Below the pieces are notes generated by a model. That model did no database searches and was not told where the DNA came from. It was given only the letters and a program-made list of their open reading frames with translations. A stretch of 64,000 nucleotides of DNA from Martinezella tropici. Its GTDB lineage: Bacteria > Pseudomonadota > Alphaproteobacteria > Rhizobiales > Rhizobiaceae. How positions within the stretch are numbered: the stretch's first letter is position 1; each line of letters opens with the position of its first letter. Below, one piece after another: positions 7,423 to 16,167 of this stretch. The position numbers were made by a program, and so were the translations under genes. The stretch covers positions 222,928 to 286,927 of the forward strand of contig NZ_QMKK01000044.1 of the NCBI RefSeq assembly GCF_003287875.1, written 5' to 3'.

Positions 7423-8697
7423 TCAGGTGCCGTAATTTACAGTTATATCGTCCTTTTTTGAAGTCTCGCTCCGCGCGAGCGCCATGCTCTCGGGCGTGAT
7501 CATCTGCGCATTGGCTGAAGGCATGGTCGTATAGGCGTCGCGATCGCCCGCGGGCTTGGCGGCGCGCATACGGCTGCGGAAGATCGAATAGGCCGTGATC
7601 AGCACATGAGCGATGGCTGTCACGAAGAACAGCGCATAGGGGCCGATGGCGGACATGACCGGTCCGCCGAGCGTCGGGCCGATGATGGTGCCGATGCCGT
7701 AAAGCAGCAGCAGGCCACCGGAAACCTTGACGAAATCTTCCGGTGCGGCGAAGTCGTTGGCGTGGGCAACCGCGATCGGATAGAGGGTGTTGGCCACCGA
7801 GCCATAGATTACCACCATGCCGATCAGGAAGGCGGGACTGCCGGGCTGCACCAGGAAGAGCAGCAGGCCGTCGAGTGCGGCAACGGCGGCCATGCCCGCC
7901 AGCACATAGCGTCGGTCGATCCGGTCGGAAAGGCGACCTGCCGGCAGCTGCATGACGGCGCCCGCAAAGATGGTCAAGCTCATCATCAGCGCGATATCGC
8001 TTTGGGAAAGGCCGGCATTGGCGCCGAAGACGGCGCCGAGCGTACCATAGGCGCCGTTGGCGATGCCGACGAGGAGGATGCCAATCGAGGCGACGGGCGA
8101 ATTGCGGTAGAGCGCCTTCAGGTCGAGGCTGACGGCCTTGAGCGGCTGCGGGGAGGCGGCGGTCGACAGCGTCGTCGGCAGCATGGCGACGCAATAGCAG
8201 ATGCCGCACATCATGAAGAGGATGGGCGTGTGGATGTCGGCAAAGGGCACCATCATCTGGCCGGCAACGGCGCCGATGAGGGTGATGCCGATATAGAGCG
8301 AGAAGATCGCGCCGCGGCTCTCATTGGTGGCGCGCTCATTGAGCCAGCTTTCGATGATCATCGAGGTGCCGGCGGTGCAGAAGCCGGTGACGGCGCGCAG
8401 CGCCACCCACCAGATCGGGTCGACGATAATGCCGGTCAACAAGGCGATGATGGCGATAACGGAGATGAAGCCCGAAAAGGCGCGAACATGGCCGATGCGC
8501 CTGACCAGCTTCGGCGCAGTCAGGCAGCCGAGCACGAAGCCGGTGGCCCAGGTCGTACCGAGCAGACCGAGCGTCGTGGTCGCATAGCCTTCGGCGGTGC
8601 CGCGTACGGGCAGCAGCAGGCTGTGCAGGCCGTTTCCCGTGAAGAGGAAGAGCGTGCCGAACAGCAGAGCGAGTACGGGCAAAATATTTCTTTTCAT
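7423..8697 (-). CDS. MFS transporter, YcaD-like
   Basis: A 424-residue major facilitator with 12 predicted inner-membrane helices. It has the loop 2-3 motif region (GCLTAPKLVRRIGHVRAF), the conserved RAVTGFCTAGTSMIIESWLNE segment typical of YcaD-like transporters, and a second half with GRLSDRIDRRYVL, the repeat of the MFS loop motif. The start at 8697 is favoured over a GTG 9 bp upstream, with AAGGTGG as ribosome-binding site. The substrate is unknown. It leads the DUF1192 gene. Confidence 0.88.
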   Translation of the reverse strand: MKRNILPVLALLFGTLFLFTGNGLHSLLLPVRGTAEGYATTTLGLLGTTWATGFVLGCLTAPKLVRRIGHVRAFSGFISVIAIIALLTGIIVDPIWWVALRAVTGFCTAGTSMIIESWLNERATNESRGAIFSLYIGITLIGAVAGQMMVPFADIHTPILFMMCGICYCVAMLPTTLSTAASPQPLKAVSLDLKALYRNSPVASIGILLVGIANGAYGTLGAVFGANAGLSQSDIALMMSLTIFAGAVMQLPAGRLSDRIDRRYVLAGMAAVAALDGLLLFLVQPGSPAFLIGMVVIYGSVANTLYPIAVAHANDFAAPEDFVKVSGGLLLLYGIGTIIGPTLGGPVMSAIGPYALFFVTAIAHVLITAYSIFRSRMRAAKPAGDRDAYTTMPSANAQMITPESMALARSETSKKDDITVNYGT

Positions 8698-8908
8698 GCT
8701 CCCCACCTTCGTGCGGCTCCGCTTAAGGAACCGATAAGACAGGATCCCGCCCTGCCTGTTTTCAGTATTGATTGTGTCCCGGATTGCCGCTATCGGCCTG
8801 TAGAAACAGTCTGTTGGCGCGGAAAGATGTCCGTCCTGTGGCGATTACAGCATGAACGCGAAAGCTATGCAGCGGTTTTTGGTCGCGGCGGCTCTCACTC
8901 TTGCGAAA

Positions 8909-9085
8909 ATGGGGAAAAAGAGCGTGACAAAAGCCATAGCGGTGCTGCTTCTGCTCGCCATGGCGGTGCACATCATCAAGCCGCTGGGGCTGCCGGGACT
9001 GAAGCGCAGGGCTGATTTCTGGAAGATCGCGATCTTCGCCTTTGCCATCTGGACAGTGGCGTTGGTCATCAATGAAGTATTTTAG
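8909..9085 (+). CDS. Small two-helix membrane protein, uncharacterised
   Basis: A 58-residue frame beginning MGKKSVTKAIAVLLLLAMAV. There are two hydrophobic segments (about residues 8-22 and 38-55) separated by a basic loop (GLPGLKRRADFWK), so it should span the inner membrane twice. The frame extends 57 bp further upstream to 8852 with possible earlier starts. Codon use fits the neighbourhood and a helix-loop-helix pattern is unlikely by chance, but I cannot assign a family. It is divergent from the MFS gene and convergent with the PhzF gene. Confidence 0.55.
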   Translation: MGKKSVTKAIAVLLLLAMAVHIIKPLGLPGLKRRADFWKIAIFAFAIWTVALVINEVF

Positions 9086-9132
9086 GCGTTGCAGGGCGGG
9101 ATTCGGGCTTTCGGCGGGCCGCTCGTGGCAGC

Positions 9133-10050
9133 CTAAAGCAGGACCTCGCCGCGCATGACGTGGACGCTGCTGCCGGACAGCAAGACTTCATTTACCGTGC
9201 CGGCAGTTTTCTTGACCTCGACGCCGATGAGGCTGCGTCTTCCCATCTCCACGCCCTGCTCGATGGTGATCTTCACGTCCGCATCCCGGGCCGGCAGCAG
9301 TGAGGTGAGGTAGGCGCCGAGGGCGGCGGAGGCGCTGCCGGTCGCTGGGTCCTCCGTCACATTGTCGAGCGGCGCAAACATGCGGGCGCGGATTTGCCAC
9401 GGATTTTCAGCTGAGCGCAGGTAGAGAAAGAGCGAGAAGCCGGTCTTGTCTTCTTTGTGCCGCGCGGCCGCTTCGGCAAATACAGCCGCGTTCGGCCTTG
9501 CCTTTCCAAGCGCCTCGAGACTGTCCAGTTCGGCAAAGGCAAAGGGCAGGCCAACTGAGGCGAAGGTCGGGGCATGCGTGGTTTTACGGATCGATCGCGG
9601 ATCGATCTGGACGCAACGCGCAATCAAGTCATCGGCAATCGTTTCGCCGATCGTCAGGCTCGCCGGCGCGCGTATGCTTGTGCTTGTAACGGCGCCATCG
9701 GTGCGCAATAGCGTCACCTCCACCAGGCCGGCATCCTCCTCGAAGGTCAGCCTGTCACCTGTGGGCTTTCCGAAGATCCCCTGCTGCTGGCCGAGAACGA
9801 AGGCGGTGCCTACATTCGGGTGGCCGGCAAAGGGAATCTCAGCCGTCGGGGTGAAGATGCGAACGCGCGCAGTGTGATCGGACTTTTCGGGTGGCAGCAC
9901 GAAGGTCGTTTCTGAATAACCGAACTCGGCTGCGATCTTCTGCATGGCCTCGCTGCTGAGGCCACGGGCATCGGGGATGACGGCCAGCGGATTGCCGACG
10001 AAACGCTCCGATGTGAAGACGTCGACGGTAACATAGGCAACGGTGTTCAT
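9133..10050 (-). CDS. PhzF family isomerase/epimerase-like protein
   Basis: A 305-residue protein of the PhzF/diaminopimelate-epimerase fold: two similar halves. Diagnostic blocks are VDVFTSERFVGNPLAVIPDA at the N-terminus, FGYSETTFV (the E of this block is the PhzF catalytic acid), TPTAEIPFAGHPNVGTAFVL and EDPATGSASAALGAYL. All expected motifs are intact. Outside phenazine producers these proteins act on unknown small-molecule substrates, and nothing nearby points to phenazine synthesis. It is transcribed alone. Confidence 0.9.
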   Translation of the reverse strand: MNTVAYVTVDVFTSERFVGNPLAVIPDARGLSSEAMQKIAAEFGYSETTFVLPPEKSDHTARVRIFTPTAEIPFAGHPNVGTAFVLGQQQGIFGKPTGDRLTFEEDAGLVEVTLLRTDGAVTSTSIRAPASLTIGETIADDLIARCVQIDPRSIRKTTHAPTFASVGLPFAFAELDSLEALGKARPNAAVFAEAAARHKEDKTGFSLFLYLRSAENPWQIRARMFAPLDNVTEDPATGSASAALGAYLTSLLPARDADVKITIEQGVEMGRRSLIGVEVKKTAGTVNEVLLSGSSVHVMRGEVLL

Positions 10051-10209
10051 GGCAGCCCCCAGAGCTTCGGTAGATCTGTGAGGATTTAGCCGCTGGCCGG
10101 CTGGTGCTGGAAGTGGGAACTTGTGCCGGTGACAACTTCACCAGCGGTCACCATCGAAGGTCTGGCTTCCGTATCAGCTTTAAGGCCCCATCACGCGCTG
10201 GCGATTGCT

Positions 10210-11472
10210 TTAATTGCTCTGGAACTGTTTGAGCACGCTGGACCAAAGTTCGACGAGCTCGGCACTGCCGACATCGCCGGGCTTCGCACGTACTGCCGTG
10301 TGAACGAGTACCAGATGCGTTGCCGGATCGACGAGGATGCGCTGGCCGGCTCGGCCGTCCAGAAAGAACGTTCGGCGCGGGCCAGGCATCAGCCAGGTTT
10401 GATAGCCGTAGCCCCATGGGTTCGTCTCATGATTGACTGCGAGGAACGAGCCCTGCTTGACCGGCTGCGTCGCATCGAGCAGCCACTGGCGGGGTATGAT
10501 CTGCCGGCCGTTCAAGGCGCCGTCATGCGCGAGCAGCAGCCCAAAGCGGGCGTAGTCGCGAAGTGTCGCGCTGAAGCAGCAGTAGCCGACTTCCTGGCCT
10601 GTTCTATCGACCTGCCAGTTCGCGCTGGCTTCCGCACCCATCGGCTGCCAGATGCGGGTCTGCAGATAGTCCGCCATGCTCATATGAGTGGCGTGGGTGA
10701 GGACGAGGCTCAGTCCCTCCGTATCGAGATTGCTGTAGTGCCAGACCGTATCGGGAGGCGCGACCCGCTTGTTGAAGCGGGATATGGCTGTAATGGGGTC
10801 GAGCTTTTCCGGGCCAAGCAGTGAATTGCTGAGATGAATATTGTCGTCGGGGTTGCCGAAGTTCTCGGTGAAGGCAATGCCGGAGGCCATGCGCAGCAAT
10901 GCGCGGATCGGCGTGGCGCCCATCTCCGTGCCTTTCAGCTCCGGCACATAGGTCTCGACCGTATCGTCGATCGAATGAATGGCGCCCTCGGAAATCGCAA
11001 TCCCGATCATCATGCCTGTCAACGTCTTCGCCAGGGATTGCGAAACGAAGCGGTCGTGATCGTTGCGGCCGTATTGATAATGTTCGAACAGGATCGTGTC
11101 GTCGTGTGCAATCAGCAATCCCGTGGTGGGATTGGTGTCCAGATACTTCGACAACGAAGCGGTTTCGGTGCCGAAGGTGAACTTGATTGAAAGTTCGGAA
11201 GGGGCTCGAAGCAATGGCAACGGGTGCTCGGCGGCTGCGATCGTGTGCGTTGGTGCGAGCTGATCGGCGTGACTGAAGTTGCCGATCATGTTCTTTTGTT
11301 CGCTCAGCGGCAGACCGACGGGATAGCCGAGTTTCTCGCCGTAGGCCTCTGCGTCTGGCCCGGTCGGTGAGAAGACGGGAACAGCCGACTGAAATTGCTG
11401 GGCGCGAGAAATGTTTATTTGTGCAACTAATACTACAGCAAGAACAGCAACAAAGCTGCGCCAAGCAAGCAT
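10210..11472 (-). CDS. Secreted serine hydrolase, class C beta-lactamase family
   Basis: A 420-residue protein with a signal peptide of about 24 residues ending near SRAQQ. The beta-lactamase/penicillin-binding fold is shown by the S-x-x-K motif SLAK at about residue 146 and the Y-x-N motif YSN in VWHYSNLDTEG. The third motif (HxG/KTG region) is likely near FLDGRAGQRI. Such 6-aminohexanoate-hydrolase or esterase-like enzymes act in the periplasm on esters, amides or peptides. The exact substrate is unknown. It is monocistronic, with its promoter in the 11473-11640 stretch. Confidence 0.85.
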   Translation of the reverse strand: MLAWRSFVAVLAVVLVAQINISRAQQFQSAVPVFSPTGPDAEAYGEKLGYPVGLPLSEQKNMIGNFSHADQLAPTHTIAAAEHPLPLLRAPSELSIKFTFGTETASLSKYLDTNPTTGLLIAHDDTILFEHYQYGRNDHDRFVSQSLAKTLTGMMIGIAISEGAIHSIDDTVETYVPELKGTEMGATPIRALLRMASGIAFTENFGNPDDNIHLSNSLLGPEKLDPITAISRFNKRVAPPDTVWHYSNLDTEGLSLVLTHATHMSMADYLQTRIWQPMGAEASANWQVDRTGQEVGYCCFSATLRDYARFGLLLAHDGALNGRQIIPRQWLLDATQPVKQGSFLAVNHETNPWGYGYQTWLMPGPRRTFFLDGRAGQRILVDPATHLVLVHTAVRAKPGDVGSAELVELWSSVLKQFQSN

Positions 11473-11646
11473 ATGGCAACCCCTCTATTTGGCCCGTTTA
11501 TTACAAGTGGGACAACCAGTGCCGCGTTTTCGTAACATCCATTTGACATGGTTTGTTTTCCGATATCACGGCAAGCCTATTCTTGTCATTGGGACAGATG
11601 TGACTTGCTCTGTTCTGAACGTCCGGCTGGATATTCCTCGAAAGCA

Positions 11647-11679
11647 AAAAACCCCGATCGCATCGCGATCGGGGTTTTT
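11647..11679 (-). terminator. strong rho-independent terminator downstream of fbaB
   Basis: A perfect 15-bp stem with a 3-nt loop (ATC); the A5/T5 ends make it bidirectional. It is 124 bp beyond the fbaB stop, with the palindromic repeat between, and also insulates the serine hydrolase promoter. Confidence 0.85.
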
Positions 11680-11753
11680 CGTTCATTCGAATACTCAAGC
11701 GGTTCAGCTTTTCAGAGCGTCATCGAACTGCTCTATCCCATTGTTTCCACGCG

Positions 11754-11788
11754 ATTCCGGGAAAATTGCAGTGCACTTTCCCCGGAAT
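11754..11788. repeat. rhizobial intergenic palindrome, copy A
   Basis: An imperfect inverted repeat with ends ATTCCGG/CCGGAAT and inner GGGAAAA/TTTCCCC arms. It resembles the element at 23584-23625 in outer arms, inner arms and trailing CTCCA, so both look like copies of one dispersed palindromic family. Confidence 0.6.
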
Positions 11789-11802
11789 TACTCCAGCTGA
11801 TA

Positions 11803-12828
11803 TCAAGCAGCCTGTTCGCGATCCTTCGTCCAGCTGCCCTTGGCGGCGAGATAGTTCATCTCGGCGCGATGGGTGAAGGCGCGTTGGCCGGCTGCGACGT
11901 TCTCGGCCTTGCCGCCCCAGGCCTTCAGCGCGCTGTCCTGCAGGGCGCGGCCGTAGGAGAAGGTCACGTGCCAGGGCAGATCGTAACCGGAGTTGATCGC
12001 GGAGAGATGGGCGGTTGCCTCTTCCGTCGACTGGCCGCCGGAGAGGAAGGCGATGCCGGGAACGGCTGACGGAACGGTTTCCTTCAGTACCTTAACGGTG
12101 CGTTCGGCGACCTGCTCGACGGAGGCCTTGCGGACCTTCTTGCCGTCGATGACCATGCTCGGCTTCAGGATCATGCCTTCGAGCTTGATGCGGGCTTCTG
12201 CGAGCTCCTGGAAGACGATCTGCAGCGTCCAGCGGGTGACTTCCTCGCTGCGGTCGAGGCTCTGCGTGCCGGGTTCGCCATCCATCAGCACTTCCGGCTC
12301 GACGATCGGGACGATCTTGGCCTGCTGGCAAAGAGCGGCATAACGGGCGAGCGCGTGGGCGTTGGCCTTGATGGCGCCATAGGTCGGCAGCGTATCGGAA
12401 ACGGCGATCACGCCGCGCCACTTGGCGAAGCGGGCGCCGGCTTCATAATATTTCGCCAGGCGGTCGGCGAGGCCGTCGAGGCCTTCGGTGACGGTTTCGC
12501 CGGGGAAGGCGGCGAGCGGCTTGGCGCCGACATCGACCTTGATGCCGGGAATGCTGTCTGCAGCCTTGATGATATCGACGAAGGGGGTGCCGTCCGCTGC
12601 CTTCTGGAAGAGGGTTTCCTCATAGAGGATGACGCCGGAGATGTACTTCTTCATGGCGTCGTCGGAGCGGAAGAGCATTTCGCGATAGTCGCGGCGGCTC
12701 TCTTCCGTTGATACGAGAGAGATGGCGTCGAAGCGCTTCTTGATCGTGGCGGTGGATTCGTCCGCCGCCAGGAGGCCCTTGCCACCAGCAACCATCTTTA
12801 CGGCAATGTCTTCAATTCGTTCGCTCAT
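11803..12828 (-). CDS. fbaB: Fructose-bisphosphate aldolase, class I
   Basis: A 341-residue class I aldolase, which cleaves fructose 1,6-bisphosphate into glyceraldehyde 3-phosphate and dihydroxyacetone phosphate through a lysine Schiff base. Class I landmarks are KGLLAADESTATIKKRF at the N-terminus, FAKWRGVIAV, IVPIVEPEVLMDGE, the Schiff-base lysine in GMILKPSMV and FLSGGQSTEEAT. The start at 12828 has GGAG 7 nt upstream; an in-frame ATG 24 bp earlier has none. It is followed by the terminator at 11647 and preceded by a 27-bp palindrome. With pgk, gap and tkt nearby, it belongs to the gluconeogenic/pentose-phosphate block. Confidence 0.95.
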   Translation of the reverse strand: MSERIEDIAVKMVAGGKGLLAADESTATIKKRFDAISLVSTEESRRDYREMLFRSDDAMKKYISGVILYEETLFQKAADGTPFVDIIKAADSIPGIKVDVGAKPLAAFPGETVTEGLDGLADRLAKYYEAGARFAKWRGVIAVSDTLPTYGAIKANAHALARYAALCQQAKIVPIVEPEVLMDGEPGTQSLDRSEEVTRWTLQIVFQELAEARIKLEGMILKPSMVIDGKKVRKASVEQVAERTVKVLKETVPSAVPGIAFLSGGQSTEEATAHLSAINSGYDLPWHVTFSYGRALQDSALKAWGGKAENVAAGQRAFTHRAEMNYLAAKGSWTKDREQAA

Positions 12829-12924
12829 TTTGTTTCTCCAAGGCGATTTCAATCGGCGACAGGATCAATATAGATCGGCGATAACAGAAGTGTAGAAGGA
12901 GGGAAATGGCTGGCTAACTAATTG

Positions 12925-12951
12925 AAACGATTGAAATGATTTCAACCGTTT
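12925..12951. promoter_or_regulatory. 27-bp palindromic operator candidate upstream of fbaB
   Basis: The core is TTGAAAT-G-ATTTCAA, flanked by AAACG on the left and CGTTT on the right; only one base pair (12930/12946) is mismatched. It lies 97-123 bp before the fbaB start and looks like a site for a dimeric repressor or activator. One half resembles the pgk upstream motif at 14337-14354. Confidence 0.55.
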
Positions 12952-12983
12952 GAAAGTTTTGGACGCTATCCTAGCACTCATGG

Positions 12984-13016
12984 AAAAGCCGCGAAAGCTT
13001 TAGCTTTCGCGGCTTT
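12984..13016 (-). terminator. rho-independent terminator downstream of pgk
   Basis: A 15-bp perfect stem (from AAAGCCGCGAAAGCT) with a 2-nt loop, followed on the minus strand by TTTT. It lies 26 bp past the pgk stop and separates pgk from fbaB, so fbaB needs its own promoter. Confidence 0.85.
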
Positions 13017-13041
13017 GATCAATCATCGCGAAGAGGTTTTC

Positions 13042-14244
13042 TTACTTGCCGTTCTGCAGAACGGCGACGCCGGGAAGAACCTTGCCTTCCATCCATTCGA
13101 GGAAGGCGCCGCCGGCCGTCGAGACATAGGTGAAGTCGTCGGCAACGCCGGCGTGGTTGAGTGCCGAGACGGTGTCGCCGCCGCCGGCGACCGAGGTCAG
13201 CTTGCCGGCCTTGGTGCACTCGGCAGCATATTTGGCGACCGCGACGGTGGCGGCATCGAAGGGAGCGATTTCGAAGGCGCCGAGCGGGCCGTTCCAGACC
13301 AGCGTCGTGGCGCGGCCGATCCAGCCATTGACGGCTTCGACCGACTTCGGGCCGACATCGAGCACCATGGCATCGGCGGGGATGGCGTCGATCGCCACGA
13401 CCTCGTTATCGGCTCCGGCCTTGAATTCGCGCGCGATGACGCCGTCTTCCGGCAGAACGATCGCGCAGCCGGCCGTGGCGGCTTCGATCATGATCTGCTT
13501 GGCGGTGTCGGCGAGATCGTGTTCGCAGAGCGACTTGCCGACATTGGTGCCGCGCGCGGCGAGGAAGGTGTTGGCCATGCCGCCGCCGATGACAAGCGCA
13601 TCGACCTTCTTCACCAGGTTCGTCAGAAGGTCGATCTTGGTGGAAACCTTGGCGCCGCCGACAATGGCGACAACCGGGCGGACCGGATTGCCAAGACCCT
13701 TCTCCAGGGCTTCGAGCTCTGCCTGCATGGTGCGGCCCGCATAGGCCGGCAGCAGGTGGGCGAGGCCTTCCGTGGAAGAGTGGGCGCGATGCGCGGCGGA
13801 GAAGGCGTCGTTGACGTAGATATCGCCATTGGCGGCAAGCGACTTGGTGAAGGCGGCGTCGTTCTTTTCCTCTTCCTTATGGAAGCGGGTGTTTTCCAGC
13901 AGCAGGATGTCGCCATTGTTCATCTTGGCAACGGCATCGGCGGCCGGAGCGCCGATGCTATCGGAAGCAAAGAGAACGGCGTGGTCCAGAACTTCTTCGA
14001 CCGCCGGTACGATCAGTCCGAGGGACAGATCCGGGGAGGGGCCATCCTTCGGACGGCCGAAATGGGCAAGCAGGATGACCTTGGCACCCTTTTCCGACAG
14101 TTCGAGAATCGTCGGAGCGACACGTTCGATGCGGGTCGCATCGGTGACCTTGCCATCCTTGACCGGCACATTGAGGTCGACGCGCACGAGCACGCGCTTG
14201 CCGGTGATGTCGGTGAGATCGTCGAGAGTTTTGAAGGCTGCCAT
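13042..14244 (-). CDS. pgk: Phosphoglycerate kinase
   Basis: A 400-residue cytosolic enzyme interconverting 1,3-bisphosphoglycerate + ADP and 3-phosphoglycerate + ATP. Landmarks are KRVLVRVDLNVPVKDG near the N-terminus, the HFGRPK loop, the KVSTKIDLL hinge block and the C-terminal nucleotide motif VAGGGDTVSAL. The start at 14244 gives the family N-terminus MAAFKTLDDL; the longer open frame to 14316 is non-homologous. No good Shine-Dalgarno is seen before it. The nhaP2 stop is 72 bp upstream. Confidence 0.95.
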   Translation of the reverse strand: MAAFKTLDDLTDITGKRVLVRVDLNVPVKDGKVTDATRIERVAPTILELSEKGAKVILLAHFGRPKDGPSPDLSLGLIVPAVEEVLDHAVLFASDSIGAPAADAVAKMNNGDILLLENTRFHKEEEKNDAAFTKSLAANGDIYVNDAFSAAHRAHSSTEGLAHLLPAYAGRTMQAELEALEKGLGNPVRPVVAIVGGAKVSTKIDLLTNLVKKVDALVIGGGMANTFLAARGTNVGKSLCEHDLADTAKQIMIEAATAGCAIVLPEDGVIAREFKAGADNEVVAIDAIPADAMVLDVGPKSVEAVNGWIGRATTLVWNGPLGAFEIAPFDAATVAVAKYAAECTKAGKLTSVAGGGDTVSALNHAGVADDFTYVSTAGGAFLEWMEGKVLPGVAVLQNGK

Positions 14245-14316
14245 AGGAGGATCCAATGTTGTTGGTGGCGAAAAGTGCGCCGACCATACTACGGATGATC
14301 GGAGACGCAAGGCCAT

Positions 14317-16167
14317 TCAGGCGTCGTTTTTTCCGGCATTTGAATCGTTTGAAACGCTGGCTTCCGGGTGCTCCCGACGCTTCTGCAGGTGAGCGCGGAT
14401 GCTCTTAAAAATATCGTGGAGATTGATGAAGATCGGCATCAGAACAGGCGGCTCCACCGCTTCGAGCGACATGCCGACCGACTGGATGTGGTCGCTCTCG
14501 TCGAGATCGCGGACGATCAGAATGATCTCGCCCAGGCGAACGCGATCCGCATAATCGGCCTTGCCGCCCAGGCGATGGCGCATGAGTTCGGCGATGGTAA
14601 GCCCCTTCTCCTGTTCGCTCAGCAGGCCCGGCCCATAGGCCGCATCGAGATCGGCGGCGGGGCGCAGCGGCGAGATCGAGAAGGCGCCGAAGAACTCGGC
14701 ATCGTCGGGATCGACCGGGGCGCGGCTGGCAAAGAGGCGGTCGAGAAGCCGGGAATAATTGGGCGAGATGAAGAGATAGACGATATCGTTTTCGCGCAGG
14801 CGACCGGCATATTGATAGCGCATGGATTTGCCGTCGCGCACGACGAGCGAAGGCATTGCCCAGCGCGGTATACGTTCGCCGCGCAGGACCGGGCTGTCCT
14901 TTACGACACGATAGGAGAGGAGTTCGTGGTTGACGGTGCCGGGCAGGTCGACCTCGACCTTGTCGATCGCTCCCATGCGCGGGGGAATGATGAGGCCGAG
15001 GCGGCGCGCCATGGGTTTGATGGTCCAGCCCTGTACGAGCAGCGACACCAGCACGACGATGAAGGCAACGTTGAAATAGGTCTGGCCTGATTGCAGGTTG
15101 CCGAGGATGGGCATGATGGCCAGCAAGATGGAGACGGCGCCGCGCAAGCCGACCCAGGCGACGAAGCCGGTCTCGCGCTGGGTGTAATCGAAGGGCAGCA
15201 GGCAGAGCCACACGGCGATCGGTCGGGCAATGAAGATCAGGAAAAGAGCCAACGCCACGGCGGGTATGGCAATGGCCGGAAATTGCGACGGCGTGGCGAG
15301 CAGGCCGAGAACGAGGAACATGATGATCTGCGCCAGCCAGGTCATGCCGTCCTGGAAGCGCTTGATCGAGGCTGAGGCCGGCATCTTGCGATTGCCGGCG
15401 TAAATGCCGGCGACATAGACGGCCAGGAAACCGCTGCCGCCGACAGCGCCGGTGAAGGAGAAGACGAGGAGCGCCAGCGCCAGCACGAAGATCGGCGTCA
15501 GGCCGCGATCGGTCTCCAGCCGGCTGACGATGAGCACGATCATCATGCCGCCGAGCAGGCCAAGGACGACGCCAAGCCCCATCTGCTGGATGAAGGTGGC
15601 GAGCATGGCGAGATTGATGCCGGCATAGCCTTCGCCGCTTGCGAGCAGCTCGACCAGGGCGAGCGTCAGGAAGATCGCCATCGGATCGTTGGTGCCGGAT
15701 TCGACTTCGAGTGTCGAGCGCACCTTGTCGCGGATATTGATGCCGCCGATGCGCAGCAGGAAGAAGACGGCCGCGGCGTCCGTCGAAGCGACGATAGAGC
15801 CGAGCAGCAGCCCCTGCAGCCAGGTAAAGCCGAGCAGCCAGGTGGCGGCAAGGCCGAACAGCGCCGCCGTGGCGATGACGCCGACGGAGGCGATCGTCAG
15901 CGCCGGTGCCGCGGCAAGTTTGAAGGCCTGGATCGGCGTGCCGTAGCCGGAATCGAAGAGGATGATGGCAAGAGCCAGCGAGCCGAGAATATAGGCGAGA
16001 TAATTGTTGGAGAATTCGATGCCGAGCCCGTCGGTGCCGGCGGCAAGCCCGATCATCAGGAAAAGCAGCAGCAAGGGTGCGCCGAAGCGGAAGGCGAGGA
16101 GGCTGGAAAAGGCCGCAATGAGAACAAGGACCGTGCCGACCAGCACGATGACGTAAAATGCCTCCAC
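14317..16167 (-). CDS. nhaP2: Potassium/proton antiporter, NhaP2/CvrA type
   Basis: A 616-residue cation:proton antiporter (CPA1/CPA2 fold) with about 12 membrane helices over the first 390 residues. It has the characteristic STDAAAVFFLLR and VESGTNDPMAIFLTLA segments, whose acidic residues carry the ions. A TrkA-C-like regulatory domain (about 400-485) and a CorC-type C-terminal domain (about 500-590) follow, the normal NhaP2 layout. It is the most upstream gene in its local run. The last residues (NDSNAGKNDA) are encoded by DNA that also carries the pgk upstream motif. Confidence 0.9.
   Translation of the reverse strand: MEAFYVIVLVGTVLVLIAAFSSLLAFRFGAPLLLLFLMIGLAAGTDGLGIEFSNNYLAYILGSLALAIILFDSGYGTPIQAFKLAAAPALTIASVGVIATAALFGLAATWLLGFTWLQGLLLGSIVASTDAAAVFFLLRIGGINIRDKVRSTLEVESGTNDPMAIFLTLALVELLASGEGYAGINLAMLATFIQQMGLGVVLGLLGGMMIVLIVSRLETDRGLTPIFVLALALLVFSFTGAVGGSGFLAVYVAGIYAGNRKMPASASIKRFQDGMTWLAQIIMFLVLGLLATPSQFPAIAIPAVALALFLIFIARPIAVWLCLLPFDYTQRETGFVAWVGLRGAVSILLAIMPILGNLQSGQTYFNVAFIVVLVSLLVQGWTIKPMARRLGLIIPPRMGAIDKVEVDLPGTVNHELLSYRVVKDSPVLRGERIPRWAMPSLVVRDGKSMRYQYAGRLRENDIVYLFISPNYSRLLDRLFASRAPVDPDDAEFFGAFSISPLRPAADLDAAYGPGLLSEQEKGLTIAELMRHRLGGKADYADRVRLGEIILIVRDLDESDHIQSVGMSLEAVEPPVLMPIFINLHDIFKSIRAHLQKRREHPEASVSNDSNAGKNDA
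14337..14354. promoter_or_regulatory. pgk upstream motif resembling half of the fbaB operator
   Basis: The plus strand reads CATTTGAATCGTTTGAAA. It resembles the minus-strand fbaB sequence CATTTCAATCGTTTCAAT, 15 of 18 identical, with C/G swaps at two positions. Both sites span 93-110 bp before the respective start codon, but in opposite orientation. It lies inside the 3' end of nhaP2. Confidence 0.4.

Larger units (their letters stand above)
11473..11802. other. 330-bp intergenic region between serine hydrolase and fbaB
   Basis: It holds the serine hydrolase promoter region, a 15-bp-stem terminator at 11647-11679 and a rhizobial palindromic repeat at 11754-11788. I see no gene. Confidence 0.6.

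Noticed and set aside
7606..9015. 469-codon plus-strand open frame opposite the MFS gene
   Set aside because: It is antisense to a strongly supported transporter, with low-complexity Asp/Gly/Arg/Gln composition typical of a shadow frame.
13015..14298. 427-codon plus-strand open frame opposite pgk
   Set aside because: Antisense to pgk with no domain of its own; the AGGAGG near 14246 is on the plus strand and does not serve pgk.
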